Below are positions 1 to 12,925 of a stretch of DNA of 64,000 nucleotides, piece by piece; position 1 is the first letter of the stretch; each line of letters starts with the position of its first letter. Where the stretch lies: positions 70,912,437 to 70,976,436 of the forward strand of contig NC_071334.1 in assembly GCF_027744825.2 (NCBI RefSeq), in the 5' to 3' direction. This stretch comes from Synchiropus splendidus (Eukaryota > Chordata > Actinopteri > Syngnathiformes > Callionymidae). The notes beneath the pieces are model-generated. The model saw nothing but the letters and a program-made list of their open reading frames with translations, was not told the DNA's origin and made no database searches. The position numbers and the translations under genes are program-made.

Positions 1-890
1 AACAATCAATAATTACTTTACTGGGTGACTCGTTTTTAGACGTCTTCCAGTCAAGTCAATCGAAAACAAATGCGATCAACTCTATTTTTCTGGTAATCTG
101 GTAAAGGAGTGTTAGAAATTAAAGCTGTATGAAGTAGAATTGATTTATTTTAATTTTGGATTTTTCTTTTCTGGGGTAAAAATCATGGTGAAACGTCAAT
201 TGAATGGTTCACCGAATCAAATCCAGCAGTCAAATGGAAAAAAGACGATAAAACCAGTGCTTTTTCTGAAACATGGAACGAAGTTCACAGAGAGAAAAGA
301 TGGGGGGGGGGGGGTGAGGAAAAAGTCAGGCAATAAAAATCGTCATCCTAAAATGTGGACCAACGAGAGCGACTCAGACGGGCTGGAGCTCCTGCGGCTG
401 TTCGGGTGCTGATGACGTCATCGGCGGGGGAAGGGGCACCCTCGGGTGGTCATCTCCCCGCCCGTCCGTCCTCCTCCGCTGATCTCTGATGATTATTTTA
501 TGAACCATTTCCTCCGAACCGGGAGCTGCCATGGAGACCGGGGAGGGGTCCCCCGGGGTCCCGCCCCGCCACAGATGGGTCACCTCCCGCCGCACGTCTC
601 ATCCCCGCCCCCGACACTTGATCAAAGAGCAGGCGTCCGTGACTGTCGCTCGACGCTCGCGGCCGCGGCGGCCGAGGGCGCTGTCACGTGACCGGAGGAG
701 GGGGGCGTTATTAATGGCCGCGGTCTTCCCGCCACTTGACACGTTGCTCCGCTGTCAGTCCGCCGCCGCGGCCTCGCGAGTCTGCCGCTGCCTGAGTGGC
801 GGCGTCGGTCCGACCCATCCGTCACTGTCAGCGCCGCCGTCGTGATGAATGGTCCGGGGATGCGCGGGGGAGGATGGAGGGCGAGGTGCG
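1..890. other. gene-free start, with GC-rich block and CRE
   Basis: Positions 1-350 are AT-rich with a G run at 302-314. Positions 390-890 are CpG-rich, with an extended perfect CRE palindrome (GATGACGTCATC, 411-422). A GC-rich block with a CRE fits a CpG-island promoter, but no convincing first exon or splice donor was identified. Short frames such as 714-845 match nothing I know. Confidence 0.35.
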
Positions 891-1721
891 AGCCGCCCGC
901 GCGCGCGCATGTGTGTGTGTGTGGGCGCGCGCGCGCCCCTAACGACGACTAATGATGAATCGAGCGAGGCGGTAAACAGGAGCAGCGAGGTTAATGTGCG
1001 GGGCAGCAGCTGGATTACCCATCATGCCCCGCTGCAGCCACCGGTGGCTGATGTTCCGGCGAGGCCCCGGACAGACTGGACAACAGCAGACACCCAGAGA
1101 CGTGCAGTGGCCTCGCGGAGGAAGGTCCAACCAAAACCAAGATGGCCGCGCCAAGAAAAGCAGGACAAGTAGGACACTGCCTTTTGACAAATGGAGGAAA
1201 GGTTGTGGAAACAAAGAGTGGCGAGGCAGTGAGAAAAAGACGGAGAAGATAACAATATGGAGCAAAGCTTTCCGAAAAACAAGTGGGAAGGAAGAGCAGG
1301 AGATGCTGCCCAAACTAAAGTGAGCGACAAAGGAAGGAAGAGAAAACGCCGTTCCAGCCGCCAGAGGGAAAGATGGGGGCCCGGCGTGGCCAGGCCTACT
1401 CAAATGACTTTGGCGGCGACGTGTCGTCTCCACGGCGACTGGAGAACAAAGGCGGGAAGAAAGATGGCCGCCGGGATGGTTAAACAATTAAAGGAATTAT
1501 TTTTTGTCATTTAACAAATCAATGAATCAGCGCATTGATCGCAGGCCCTGAGTGCTGACACGCTCATGCACACACACACGTGCGCACGCGCGCCAAGCCT
1601 CGCTAATGTCATTGTGTCACTAATTATTAATTCGATTGTGTTACAGCTGCTCACGGCTCAGAGTCGCAGCGCCGACTCACAAATCCCATTAGAGAGAGGA
1701 TCCTCCTCAGCTAATCCTGTT

Positions 1722-1955
1722 GGCTCCAGTGTGTGTGTGTGTCAGTGGTCTTGTGTGGACCAACCTCTAACAGGATCCTAGGAGGCCATTTGGGCCGGTC
1801 CACGTCCAGTTCTGAGGGTGAAGACGTCAAACCAACTGGCTTCCAGTGCGGTTCAGACTCCTGGTTCAGGTTAGGTTTAGGGCGAGAGGCTGGGGAAAGG
1901 GCGATGGCCAGCAGAGGTCCTCACAAGGAGAGAGAGAGACAAGTATGTGTGTGAG
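1722..1955 (+). repeat. CA-linked dispersed repeat, copy 1
   Basis: Starts at a GT run, then contains CTTGTGTGGACCAACC and ends GAGGCTGGGGAAAGGGCGAT followed by GAGGTCCTCACAAGG. The same order of motifs is found at 12380-12585 and 37111-37455, and inverted at 7972, 9360, 62445 and 63721. Confidence 0.7.
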
Positions 1956-2343
1956 TGTGTGCTTACAAACAGATCATTAAAAAGAATCAGGTAACTTGTT
2001 TAAATCGGATGAGTGTTAGCATAAGCAGAATGGGAGGCAACGTGAGTTTAAAGAGGAATGGCGCACATCTGACCCGCTCCTTAAAACCCTGAGGGTCTGT
2101 GGGGGTCACAAAAAAGCTGTCCAGTTGTGGTCTGGAGCCCAGGACCTTCCTGCTGAGCCTCTCCTGCTCATGAGTCACAATGAGTCTCTGACTCCGAGTC
2201 TCAGTTTTCAGTCACACGACAGTGAAAGAGCGATGCGGTTTTATAGCTGTAGTGATGTCGGGGTCCACCAGAGGGCGCCCTGACCCTGAGACTGGGCACC
2301 CGAGTGTGACTCGTAAAGTATGACTGAAGCAGTCCTGACTGTC

Positions 2344-2360
2344 TGAGTCACTGTGACTCA
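2344..2360. promoter_or_regulatory. double AP-1-like palindrome
   Basis: TGAGTCACTGTGACTCA is a 17-nt odd palindrome with an AP-1 site at its left end (TGAGTCA) and the related TGACTCA at its right. It lies in a stretch unusually rich in GAGTC/GACTC, so it may be a by-product of that repetition. Confidence 0.25.
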
Positions 2361-4009
2361 TGTCAGCTTTGACTCAGGTAACGACTAGGACATGGACTCC
2401 AGACTCGAGACATGGACTGAGACAGTTAACTCAGCAGAAAGTAGGTCTTCATCGTGAACTCCCAAAATCACACGAGTCACTGCGACTCGGTCCAGAGCGA
2501 CTGGTTTGTCTCTCCTACTTTGACTCCCTGCAGCTGAAGAGTGAGTCGACTCAACAACAGACTAGTACTCAGTGTTGTGACTGGAATCTCTAACAACAAA
2601 TGACATCGTTCGTGACCCAGTTTCTGCTGAGTCATGTTTGCTCAGGTCACTTTGAAGGATGAAGGTTTTCTAGTTTGAATCAGAAGCGAGTGACTCGCCG
2701 CTTAATGGACGCTAACGGCGCTAAACCATTAGAAGATGCTAATGTAATTGCTGAGTAATGGTTAAGTGATTTAAATCCGGGTTAATGTCACAGGTCAAAC
2801 TGTGCCTCTGAAAGAGCGGCGTAAATTAAACTGTTCATTTTGTGGAGGGGCCCCACGGGGCCTCCCGGGTGTGTGTGTGTGTGTGAGGCAGCATGAATGG
2901 TATCAGATGGAGCCGCTAACACAGCTGTTGCCACGGCGACCTGCCGCTCGGCTCTGCACAGGAGTCCGTCCGCCTGCGTCTCGTTAATTGACCTGCGCCG
3001 CTAGTTAGCCGCCGCTGCGTGTTTACACGTCGCGTAACACGGAGCCTCCGACCCCGGCGCCGTGCTGCAATTAGCCGCCGTCAGACTGGTGGAGGTGTTT
3101 CTTCAACATGAGGCTCGGGTTGGAAAGGACCCGGGTCGGACCCGCGGCGTCCGCCGGGCCGCTCCAGGCTCAAATGGAGACGTTGTTGAGCGCGGTATCT
3201 GGCGGCGGCTAATCCGCACGGCGCTCATCAGGGAGCCTCGCCGCCACTCGCAGATGAGTTTGTGGATTAATCCGCGAGTGGAGAGATCAGCCGGCGCCAT
3301 GAGCCGCGGCGGATATTAGCGTGGATTTATGTCAGCGCTCTTCTGGCCATGAATGATTCAGCGAGTTCCGAGACACCAGGGAGGTGTCAGCAGAGTCGCG
3401 GCGTCAGGTGACTCGAGAACCAACTCGCGGCTCTGCAGTAAACTCGGCGTGTCAGAGAGGAACCCCTGAGAGTGGACCACGCCATGGGGGCGACAGACTC
3501 ACTCGTGACACGCATGTTGTATGGAGTCAGCAAGGACCGGCGCCATGATGTCATGACCTGCCCCGCCCCCTGCACCTCTGTACTGGTCCAACACTGCAGA
3601 CGTGAGCACAGGAAGGACTCACCTTCACGTCACAGGTGGAGGGGGCGGAACCAATGCACGCTGGGACACGCAGTCCAGGAGTCATGAGGTCCAGGAGCAT
3701 CGAGTTAACTCGAATGAATAGTTCAAACGACACAAACATTTCATCCTGTTTCCAATAGAGAACAGTTTTTGAACTGTTGCGCTACAGTATGGGAGCAGAG
3801 AGGGAGGGGTTGGTGACTCGGTGTGAGTCGCCAAGTCATGTGTGGTGTGGCTCACCCTCAGAGAGCAGAGCCGCAGGCCTGAGACAGGAAGTGGGGTGTC
3901 AAAATGAAAGCCTGTCATGAGGACGGAGGGCCAGACACGAGTCCAGAGACTGGCTCAGCCCTGTCGCAGAGCTGTGTCTGTCTGTAACGTGTATCCGCCC
4001 CGGATGCAC

Positions 4010-4300
4010 TCTGGGGCTGTTCCAGATCTGGGCCATGTGCCCTATGAACAATGGGCCACATACGAGAAGGAATATGTTTGCCAGATCTGAAATGGATATG
4101 GGCCAGATCTCGTAGCGTAATCAAGCTAACATACGGATCCGGCACAGGTTCGGCACAGATCCGGCACAGATATGGCATAGGTCTGGCACAGATCCAGGTG
4201 AAACATGGCAGAGAGCAGTGGATCCCGGACCTGAGACATAGGCCTGGACCCAGGTCCTATCTGGGTTTGTGTCTTGTGTCTGTGTCAAGGAGCTCAAACC
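4010..4300. repeat. degenerate GGCACAGATC-type repeat
   Basis: Imperfect short repetitions of GGCACAGATC, GGGCCAGATC and GGGCCACATA words. Similar word-rich stretches are common in fish DNA. Copies are too diverged for a fixed period. Confidence 0.5.
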
Positions 4301-4779
4301 ACAAACCTTCAAAATAGGAGTGTTGGATCGAAACTTGACGGCGATAAAAGCTAACTATGGTGAGGGGCGGGGCCACTCTGAAGACGTCAGCACTGGAGGA
4401 GGAAAGGAGCGCCACATGGAGGCGCTAGAGAAGTGAAGGCGACAGGAAAAGCTCTTGAAAACACAACAATAACTGGGGACGAAAGAGAAAAGAAATCACT
4501 TCCATTTCCAGGTTAAGGAAGGAAAACAAACAGACCGTATTCATAAAGTCGCTGAAAAGTGTTTGAAGAGCAGCTTTTCTCATTTAAATGGCGCAAAGAT
4601 TGGGATTTTAGGACGCTCTCAGGAGGTCAGAGGTCACGACCTGACAAACCCGAGGGGAGCGTGTCGGCAGTCACATGACCGCTCGTCTGCCGAAACGTGA
4701 TGAATGTCCCCCGGCTGTTTCTCCGGTGCCGCGTTTGCCCTTTTGTGAAAAACCTCAATCTCTGAGCCGCCGTCCTCCT

Positions 4780-4935
4780 CACCGCCGCCGCTGCCGCGCT
4801 GATGAATCCACGATTATTGATGTCTTCATAGACGCACTGAACTTCTCCAATCGGCCGCCGGCGTAATTGTAAAGGAAGTCATATGCATAAAATTAATTAT
4901 ACAGCGCAATAAGGCCCATAAATCAGCCGCCGTCA
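4780..4935. promoter_or_regulatory. possible conserved regulatory island
   Basis: Single-copy and AT-rich. It contains ATATGCATAAAATTAATTAT and CCATAAATCA (4916-4925), the reverse of the Pbx-Hox-type word TGATTTATGG. The regulatory role is inferred from motif content only. Confidence 0.25.
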
Positions 4936-7900
4936 GCGCGGCCCGGCGCGCGGGGTTCAAGGTAAAGGAGGCTCCGCCTCTCTTCGGGGGATCTGGTAAG
5001 TAATCAGTCAGAGACGCTCAAATGAACTTTTATCGCGACTCAGAACCATGACGAGGTCTAGGTCCGGGTCCGGGTCCCACCACTCCAGGGTTTGGTAGAC
5101 ATCAGGTGGCAGCAGCGTTAGCGCCCGACAGGCTAGCGACCAGCGTCCTCACGAGGGACGGAGGTCAGCGCCGCCTGAGAGACCTTGTTCTCCAGTTGCT
5201 GCATCACTCCAGCCTGGAGCTCTGCGGCAGGTTTTCATCACTTCTTCCTGAGACTCATTCAGGAAACAAAGAACAAAGAGCGTGGAGTCTGAACTCTGGT
5301 TTGGGCCCATCGGCCTGTTGCGGCGCTGCTGTTTTGTCCACTTCACTGTCATCTGTCTCTCGCAGCGTCTCACTGAAGCCATTCGTCCTCCTTTGCTTGC
5401 AGCAACTGTGGGACGTCATTTTCCAAATGTTTCTGATGCTAAAAATGAGATTTTAAAAGTTATTTTTCTTGGTGTGGCTTACCAATAAACATTTTTTTTC
5501 TTTTTTATGACACCAAAAAGATACTACATTTTCAAATCATATTTTTACTGGTTTCCATCACTTTTAGTCAATTCTGCTTCATGATCAGTTTCTTCTCATG
5601 AATGTCATATTTCTCATCATATATTTGTCTCTGATAAATAGATACATTTCAAGTGCTTTGATGACGGTGATGAATCTTATTGAAAATATTGTCTGCGTGA
5701 CAGTGGTGTGTGTCAAAGGTGGGTTTCGAGGCTCAACGTCTCATGGTCTCCAGCTCCAGCCTGGGCGGTCACATGACCCGCCCGCTCGCCGCCGGCGCGC
5801 CAACACTAATATTATGGTCGTGAAAGGTGCCGAAGACAAACTCTGCAAATGAGGTGTCACGCAGCTGCGCCGCCGCGGCGTGAGTGTGAGGCGACGAGTC
5901 ATATGATCAGAGGAGCCTCTGCGCGCCGTCCTCGGACCAGTCACATGACCTCACGGGGAGAGCACCCGCTCGGACCTCGGGGGCCTTCAGAGCTGAGCCA
6001 GAAGACAGAGTCCAAGTGCGTCTGGCAGGATCCAGCAGTGCTTTCAAACTTTCAAACAGGGACTCGGAAACGACTCGGAGGTGCTGACGAGGCGCCGCGC
6101 CAAGCTGCTGACGCTCGTGAAGTTAACGAGGCAGCTGCGACTCGTCAACACCTGCCGCAGTCAGAAATGAGTCGAGTCGTTTCACAAAGTTGTGAAGCCT
6201 CAAGAAGTCCTGCCGGCCGCCAGGTCACGTGAGCCAGCTCTCAATAGTCGGGGAGGGAGAGAGCGGCAGCAGGACACAATTGATCCCCGGCCCCGCCCCC
6301 TCGGCCCCGCCCCCTGCCGGTCATTAAAAACTTCTCAGTCAAATCGGAACAACGACTGGTTAATATTCATTGATATTCATTGGACAGAGAAGTGTGTGTG
6401 TGTGTGTGTGTGTGTGCCGGGGGGGTCATGGGGCGACATCTGCTTCGGTTTTTGAACAAGTAGGAAACACAAAAGGCGTCAACGTGACAAAGGTTAAGTG
6501 AATCTCTGCGCGGCCCAGCTGCTCACACACACACACACACGCACACACACACGCACACTCGCGCCGACATCATTAGCTCAATGCTCATCGCCTCTATAAA
6601 CATTTACCATCACGTTTGGCCACTCGAGCGACGAGCACAAAACCTGGGTGTTTTCATCTGTGGCCTCCTGCTGAGAAAGAGCTCAACAGCGCCCCCTGTC
6701 CTGGCGGTCCAGCTCCCTCAAAACCCTCCCAGGATGTTGCTTTATTCCTCTGACTTGAGCGTCTTGGTCAACACTCAGTGGCCTCCCACCCGACGACTGA
6801 CTTTGCTTTGTTGTGGTCCGGCAGCCATGTTTTTCTCTTGCGCTGCTTGGTGTCACGTGACCCCCCTGTCCAGCGCCCAGCGGCGAACTCGCCGAGGACC
6901 TCGTGACTTCAAGTTTGCACGCTCACCGGCAGGTCAAAGGTCGCGGTGAGCATGCGAGCGGGAACTTTCTCACGTTGATAAGATCGGCGTGTCGGGCGAG
7001 CGCCTGGCGGTCACGCCGCGTCCTGAAACCATCGGTTGCGGCGCGTCACGAGCTCTCTGGACATCTGAGTCACCAGGCTCTCCACTGCCTCTGAGGAGCA
7101 CTTGTGGGTCACCTTGGACCGAATGTCTCCCCCAGAGCTGCACTAGCGCCCCCTTCCACTCGCACCATATGACACCCACCTTCTTATCGCTACGATCTCT
7201 GTCAAAAATGCAAGCAGTTCCTGGGCTAACCTGCAGGTGGCGCTGCCACCATCCAGCAACACCAGAGCCTTGGCCCCGCCCCCTCCATCTTGGCGTGGAT
7301 GTCAGAGCTCCTGTGAGCCGTTTTGGGCCCCGAGCCTGGAGCTTGACACCGTCCTCCTCCAGCCTCCTCTTCCTCGCTGGCTTGTTGACTCTGGCGGCTC
7401 AGTTCTCAAACGTCTCCGCCTCCTCCAGGAATAAACCGCCGAGCCCAGGCTTTGATGAGGTCGGCCGTGTCGGAGGTCGGGACGACACCAAACGGAGGTC
7501 GGCGCTGGAATAATATTTTGGCGGGATGGCAGGCCCCGCCCCCTCGCGTCAGCTCCAAGCTGAGTAAACTCTGCTCGACAGGAAGTGAGGCGACTCGAGC
7601 GACTCAGAAACATGTTGTTTTGCTGGCTTCACAGTGACGTGTGTTTGTTTCCCGCTCATGGTTTTCATGCGCAGAAATGAAGGCGTGAAATATCAGACGC
7701 TTGTACAGTGATGAACGATGACTTTCATGTGTTTCTAAAGAAAGCACTTTTTCTTTGTTTTCATGGAGTTTGAGTTGAGCTAATGAAAATACATCACACC
7801 CTTCCAACTCTGCTTTATTTATCCGTTGATGTTTCCATGGAGGAAACCAGGAAGATTCTCACATGATTTGTGGTGCCTCTCTCTCAGCAGAGCCACTGGG

Positions 7901-7971
7901 CCGGACTGCTGGGTTGGATGTGGGAGGTCCCCCCCCGGCGCTGGTCATTAAGCGTGTCATCAAAGACATGA

Positions 7972-8128
7972 ACACACACACACACCCTTGTGTTCCGCTC
8001 CTGGCCGTCACCCTTTCCCCAGCCTCCCCCCATCAACACATGGCTACTCGCAACCAACCCGGTTATTTTCAAGGATCTGGCCCTGTGGTCCCCACAAGAC
8101 AGGATGAAGTCGTACACACAGGCAGCGA
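7972..8128 (-). repeat. CA-linked dispersed repeat, copy 2
   Basis: Begins in a CA run, then CTTGTGTTCCGCTCCTGGCC, CACCCTTTCCCCAGCCTC, and a terminal GTCCCCACAAGACAGGAT. It is the inverse of copy 1 and shorter. Confidence 0.65.
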
Positions 8129-9359
8129 CAGTGTCAGCAGTGATGTGTATTTGTTGACTGGCCTGTTGCGCCCCCCCCCACATCACCTGTCCTCCCCCGT
8201 CCTCAGGTCAATGTGTCTCTGGAGGCTGGGCTGCTTTTAAGCCGTCACTCTCTCTCTCTCGGGAGCACCAGGGAGACGAATGAGTGTCACCCCCCCAGGT
8301 GATCTCTGGGTAATGTACTGAAGGACGTGTGTGGCGGTGGGAGGGGTTGGGAGGGGGGGCGTGACCAGCAGGTCGCGGGTTTATTCTGTCATCACGCCGC
8401 CCGGGGCTCGTTAGCGCCTGAAGTGCGGCGCTCGCGCCGCTGATGGAGCCGGCGTTCGGCCGTGCGCTTCTCCCGCGCGGCCGCCGCGTGATGGACGTCT
8501 TAATCGCCGCCATCCGTCTCCGATTCCACTTTAAGGGATCAGACGGAGTCTTAACGTCGTGTTTTCATTTTGTTAACGACTTTTCATTCGTTTAAGTGTC
8601 ACCGTTAAACTGTTCACCCGCGCGCAGCCGCATAAATCAGGGCGGCGGCTTCAGCTGCGGCGCGTCATGGGGGGCCACACCGCTCAGCTGCACCGTGGCC
8701 CCCACACACCAGGAGCGGTGGCCCCAAAACAGGGAGGTCACGTGACGGCGGGTCGTCCACGGGCTCTGGACTCCCTGGGAAAGATCAATAGGCGAGCCGC
8801 CGACGCGAAGCGGTGACGGAAGGTCGCAGGTTCGAGTCCCGGACATTCCGAGGCAGAGACGCCGTCTCATTACGGGATGATGAATCGCCGTCGCCGCGGT
8901 GATTCATTATGTTAGTGACAGTAAACTGCGTCCTGTCCACTGTTGGAATGCCCCCCCCCCCTCGCCCCCCGCCCCGGCCTGGGAGAGTGGATCAGTTGCA
9001 TATTCCCGCGCCCCCCTCCTCCCCCCCCTCCGCTGACATGATGGATTACTCCGCTTTTTATTTGCGCGCTGAAGAATCCGGACGATGGAACATTTTCTTT
9101 CAGACTCTGAAACTGATTTGAATCCCAGGAGCAGCCGTGTGTGTTTTTCTCACGCGTCTTCACCCCCCTCCCCTCTCTCTCCCCCGCCTTGTTATCTGTT
9201 TTGAACGCCACAGTTGCGCGTCAGAAGAGCGGCTGTGCACCAGCACCGGCCCGTGTGGAGGCTCTCACACACACGCACAGACACATCTTCTCCAAACACC
9301 CAGTGATCCCCTCACACACACGCTTAAACGTTCACACAACACTTCACCAGCCTCCAACA

Positions 9360-9602
9360 TGGACGTGTGGAACCATCGTGAGGTTGCTCTCCTGGCCTCT
9401 CACCCTGACCCTCACCCTCCAGAACACAGGGCTCACCTGAACCACGACTCTGAACGGAGGACCGTTAGACTGACCCACTGGTTTTGTCGTCTTCATCTTC
9501 AAATTGAGCTTTGGACCTCATGGCCACATGTCCCCACAATGTCATACGGTCCTCAGAAGGATAGTGTTTTGTCAAAAACCGGTCCCCACAAAATAGGATA
9601 AA
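9360..9602 (-). repeat. CA-linked dispersed repeat, copy 3
   Basis: Contains CTCCTGGCCTCTCACCCTG, CTTCATCTTCAAATTGAGC and AAGGATAGTGTTTTGTC, ending CCCCACAAAATAGGATAAAC. It lies immediately left of the 2-kb CACACAGACCTGTCTC array. Confidence 0.7.
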
Positions 9603-9614
9603 CAAAGTACAAAC

Positions 9615-11650
9615 CTGTTTCACACAGATCCATAGACCTGTCTCACACACACAGACCTGTCTCACACACACACAGACCTGTCTCACACACACAGACCTGT
9701 CTCACACACACAGACCTGTCTCACACACACAGACCTGTCTCTTTCACACACACACAGACCTGTCTCACACACACACAGACCTGTCTCACACACACACACA
9801 GACCTGTCTCACACACACAGACCTGTCTCTCACACACACACAGACCTGTCTCACACACACAGACCTGTCTCTTTCACACACACAGACCTGTCTCACACAC
9901 ACAGACCTGTCTCTTTCACACACACACAGACCTGTCTCACACACACACACAGACCTGTCTCACACACACAGACCTGTCTCTTTCACACACACACAGACCT
10001 GTCTCACACACACACAGACCTGTCTCACACACACAGACCTGTCTCTTTCACACACACAGACCTGTCTCACACACACAGACCTGTCTCACACACACAGACC
10101 TGTCTCTTTCACACACACAGACCTGTCTCTTTCACACACACACAGACCTGTCTCACACACACACACAGACCTGTCTCACACACACAGACCTGTCTCTCAC
10201 ACACACACAGACCTGTCTCACACACACACACAGACCTGTCTCACACACACACACAGACCTGTCTCACACACACAGACCTGTCTCACACACACACAGACCT
10301 GTCTCACACACACAGACCTGTCTCTTTCACACACACAGACCTGTCTCTCACACACACAGACCTGTCTCTCACACACAGACCTGTCTCACACACACAGACC
10401 TGTCTCACACACACACACAGACCTGTCTCTCTCACACAGACCTGTCTCACACACACACACAGACCTGTCTCACACACACAGACCTGTCTCTCACACACAC
10501 ACACACACAGACCTGTCTCACACACACAGACCTGTCTCTTTCACACACACACAGACCTGTCTCTCGCACACAGACCTGTCTCTCACACACAGACCTGTCT
10601 CACACACACAGACCTGTCTCTTTCACACACACACAGACCTGTCTCACACACACAGACCTGTCTCACACACACACACAGACCTGTCTCACACACACACAGA
10701 CCTGTCTCTCTCACACACACAGACCTGTCTCACACACACACAGACCTGTCTCTCACACACAGACTTGTCTCACACACACACAGACCTGTCTCACACACAC
10801 ACACACACACACAGACCTGTCTCTCACACACAGACCTGTCTCACACACACACAGACCTGTCTCACACACACAGACCTGTCTCACACACACACACACACAC
10901 AGACCTGTCTCACACACACACAGACCTGTCTCACACACACACACACACACAGACCTGTCTCTCACACACACAGACCTGTCTCACACACACACACACACAC
11001 ACAGACCTGTCTCACACACACACAGACCTGTCTCTCGCACACAGACCTGTCTCTCACACACAGACCTGTCTCACACACACAGACCTGTCTCTTTCACACA
11101 CACACAGACCTGTCTCACACACACAGACCTGTCTCACACACACACACAGACCTGTCTCACACACACACAGACCTGTCTCTCTCACACACACAGACCTGTC
11201 TCACACACACACAGACCTGTCTCTCACACACAGACTTGTCTCACACACACACAGACCTGTCTCACACACACACACACACACACAGACCTGTCTCTCACAC
11301 ACAGACCTGTCTCACACACACACAGACCTGTCTCACACACACAGACCTGTCTCACACACACACACACACACAGACCTGTCTCACACACACACAGACCTGT
11401 CTCACACACACACACACACACAGACCTGTCTCTCACACACACAGACCTGTCTCACACACACACACACACACACAGACCTGTCTCACACACACACAGACCT
11501 GTGTCTCTCACACACAGACCTGTCTCACACTCACACACAGACCTGTGTCTCTCACACACACACACAGACCTGTCTCACACACACAGACCTGTCTCACACA
11601 CAGACCTGTGTCTCTCACACACACACACAGACCTGTCTCACACACACAGT
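9615..11650 (+). repeat. CACACAGACCTGTCTC minisatellite array
   Basis: About 2 kb of variable CA runs separated by CAGACCTGTCTC, with occasional TCTTTCACA inserts; unit length is about 16-26 bp. A 471-bp block is duplicated head to tail (about 10560-11030 and 11031-11500), marked by the rare variants TCTCGCACACAG and GACTTGTCTC. Open frames rich in THTQ or CVRQ are by-products. Confidence 0.97.
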
Positions 11651-11659
11651 CAGATTTGC

Positions 11660-12925
11660 TCGCACATGGTGGGCTCCTGAAGCTCCTCCCCTCTGACGTC
11701 ACAGTTGACCTCACACAGACCTCAACCTTGTGGGGTCCACACGATGGATCTTCTGACACACACACACACGCACAACCTGCAAAACATACATTAGAAACAG
11801 CTGCAGCCGCCCACACATCTGGAAACCTTAGACGTGCACTTGCCAGCGGATGGTGCCACACGTGTGCACTGCTGCTCACACACAAACGTTGCGTCAGTGG
11901 TGCGACTGACAAATCCATCGCTTGGCTTCATGGCGGCCATGTTTCTCATAACACACCTGACACGGCGAGATGACATCCCGCTCGCCGTGACATCATCAGC
12001 GCGGTCGGATGAGGTCGCGGCCGGACTGAGTTATTCAGCTTTTTTGCTGTGGGGCCGCCGCGCTCAACGACGCCCCCCACTGCCTCCTCCACGCCACGCC
12101 ACGGCCGCCGGCTCAGGGATTCATGACTTCGTGGCCGACATGCGAAAGCAACATTTGAATGAAACGTTTGTCTGGTGACCCCAGTTACAATCCAACCTGA
12201 GGTTTGAACAGCGCCGCAGCGCCAATCTCCCCGCGGCCGAGCCAAGGTTCAATTCCCGCCTCTGCATCCTCCAATGTCGGTTCACTCTCAAACACACACG
12301 TGATCGCTCACAAGCTCGTGATGCCTGCGCTGTGTAGCCAGGGTCAGAGGTCACAGCACAAGGGTGTGTAACTGGTTTAGCTCACTTGTGAGGACCAGGT
12401 CTTCACCGAGCACCACACTTGGGGACACGTGTTCCGGTCCCCTCACGGTTCAGCCTCCATTTGAGGGTGAAGACTCCAAAACAACGGGGAGATGCTAACT
12501 GGCTGTGGTTCAGGTGTGTTGAGGGAGGGACTGGGGAAAGGGTGACGGCCAGGAGAGGTCCCCACAAGGGCAGAGATAGGTGAGGGAGCGTGCTCCGCCT
12601 CTGCAGCATCACGTCCTCCGAGTCTGCTCCCAGAGAGCTGCTCTCATGCAAAGCACTTTCAAGGTCTTTGCTCATTAAGTTTCCCGCCGTGTGGCGGCTA
12701 ACTTTATTATTGACTGCACAGAATACACAATCCCGCGACCTCTGCCACCCAGACTAAATCTCTCCCGCCGATCCATCGCACTGATTTCTGCCGCCAGAAA
12801 CACCCAGGCAGCACTTTAGTCACCTGACTGCTCGCACGCTCCGACCCGGCCCGGCGCTCGCCTCCTGAGTCCACCTCGCCGCGGGACAGTGGGTGGAGCT
12901 CGGCGTCCAGTGGGAGACAACTGAT
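11660..12925. other. intergenic spacer between two arrays
   Basis: Single-copy except for the CA-linked repeat at 12380-12585. An isolated tRNA B-box-like GGTTCAATTCC is at 12246-12256, without a foldable tRNA around it. No gene recognised. Confidence 0.5.
12380..12585 (+). repeat. CA-linked dispersed repeat, copy 4
   Basis: Runs from CACTTGTGAGGACCAGG through CCATTTGAGGGTGAAGAC to GACTGGGGAAAGGGTGACG and GAGAGGTCCCCACAAGGG. Same orientation as copy 1. This copy lacks an obvious terminal GT run. Confidence 0.7.

Larger units (their letters stand above)
960..9600. other. intergenic sequence without recognised genes
   Basis: No exon set, RNA gene or long tandem array found. It contains short GT/AC microsatellites (about 6391-6420 and 6524-6555), three copies of the CA-linked dispersed repeat, and a degenerate GGCACAGATC-type repeat near 4010-4300. 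A GAGTC-rich stretch lies at about 2160-2640. Possible regulatory islands are listed separately. Confidence 0.5.

Noticed and set aside
531..845. First exon of a gene in the CpG-rich block
   Set aside because: Several short frames overlap with no recognised protein and no clear donor; kept only as a possible promoter-like region.
8829..8839. tRNA gene suggested by GGTTCGAGTCC
   Set aside because: Only a B-box-like word; the flanks do not form acceptor, anticodon or T stems. The same applies to 12246 and 22103.
9615..11650. CRISPR-like regular spacing of CAGACCTGTCTC
   Set aside because: The intervening sequences are CA runs, not unique spacers, the period is irregular, and this is vertebrate DNA.
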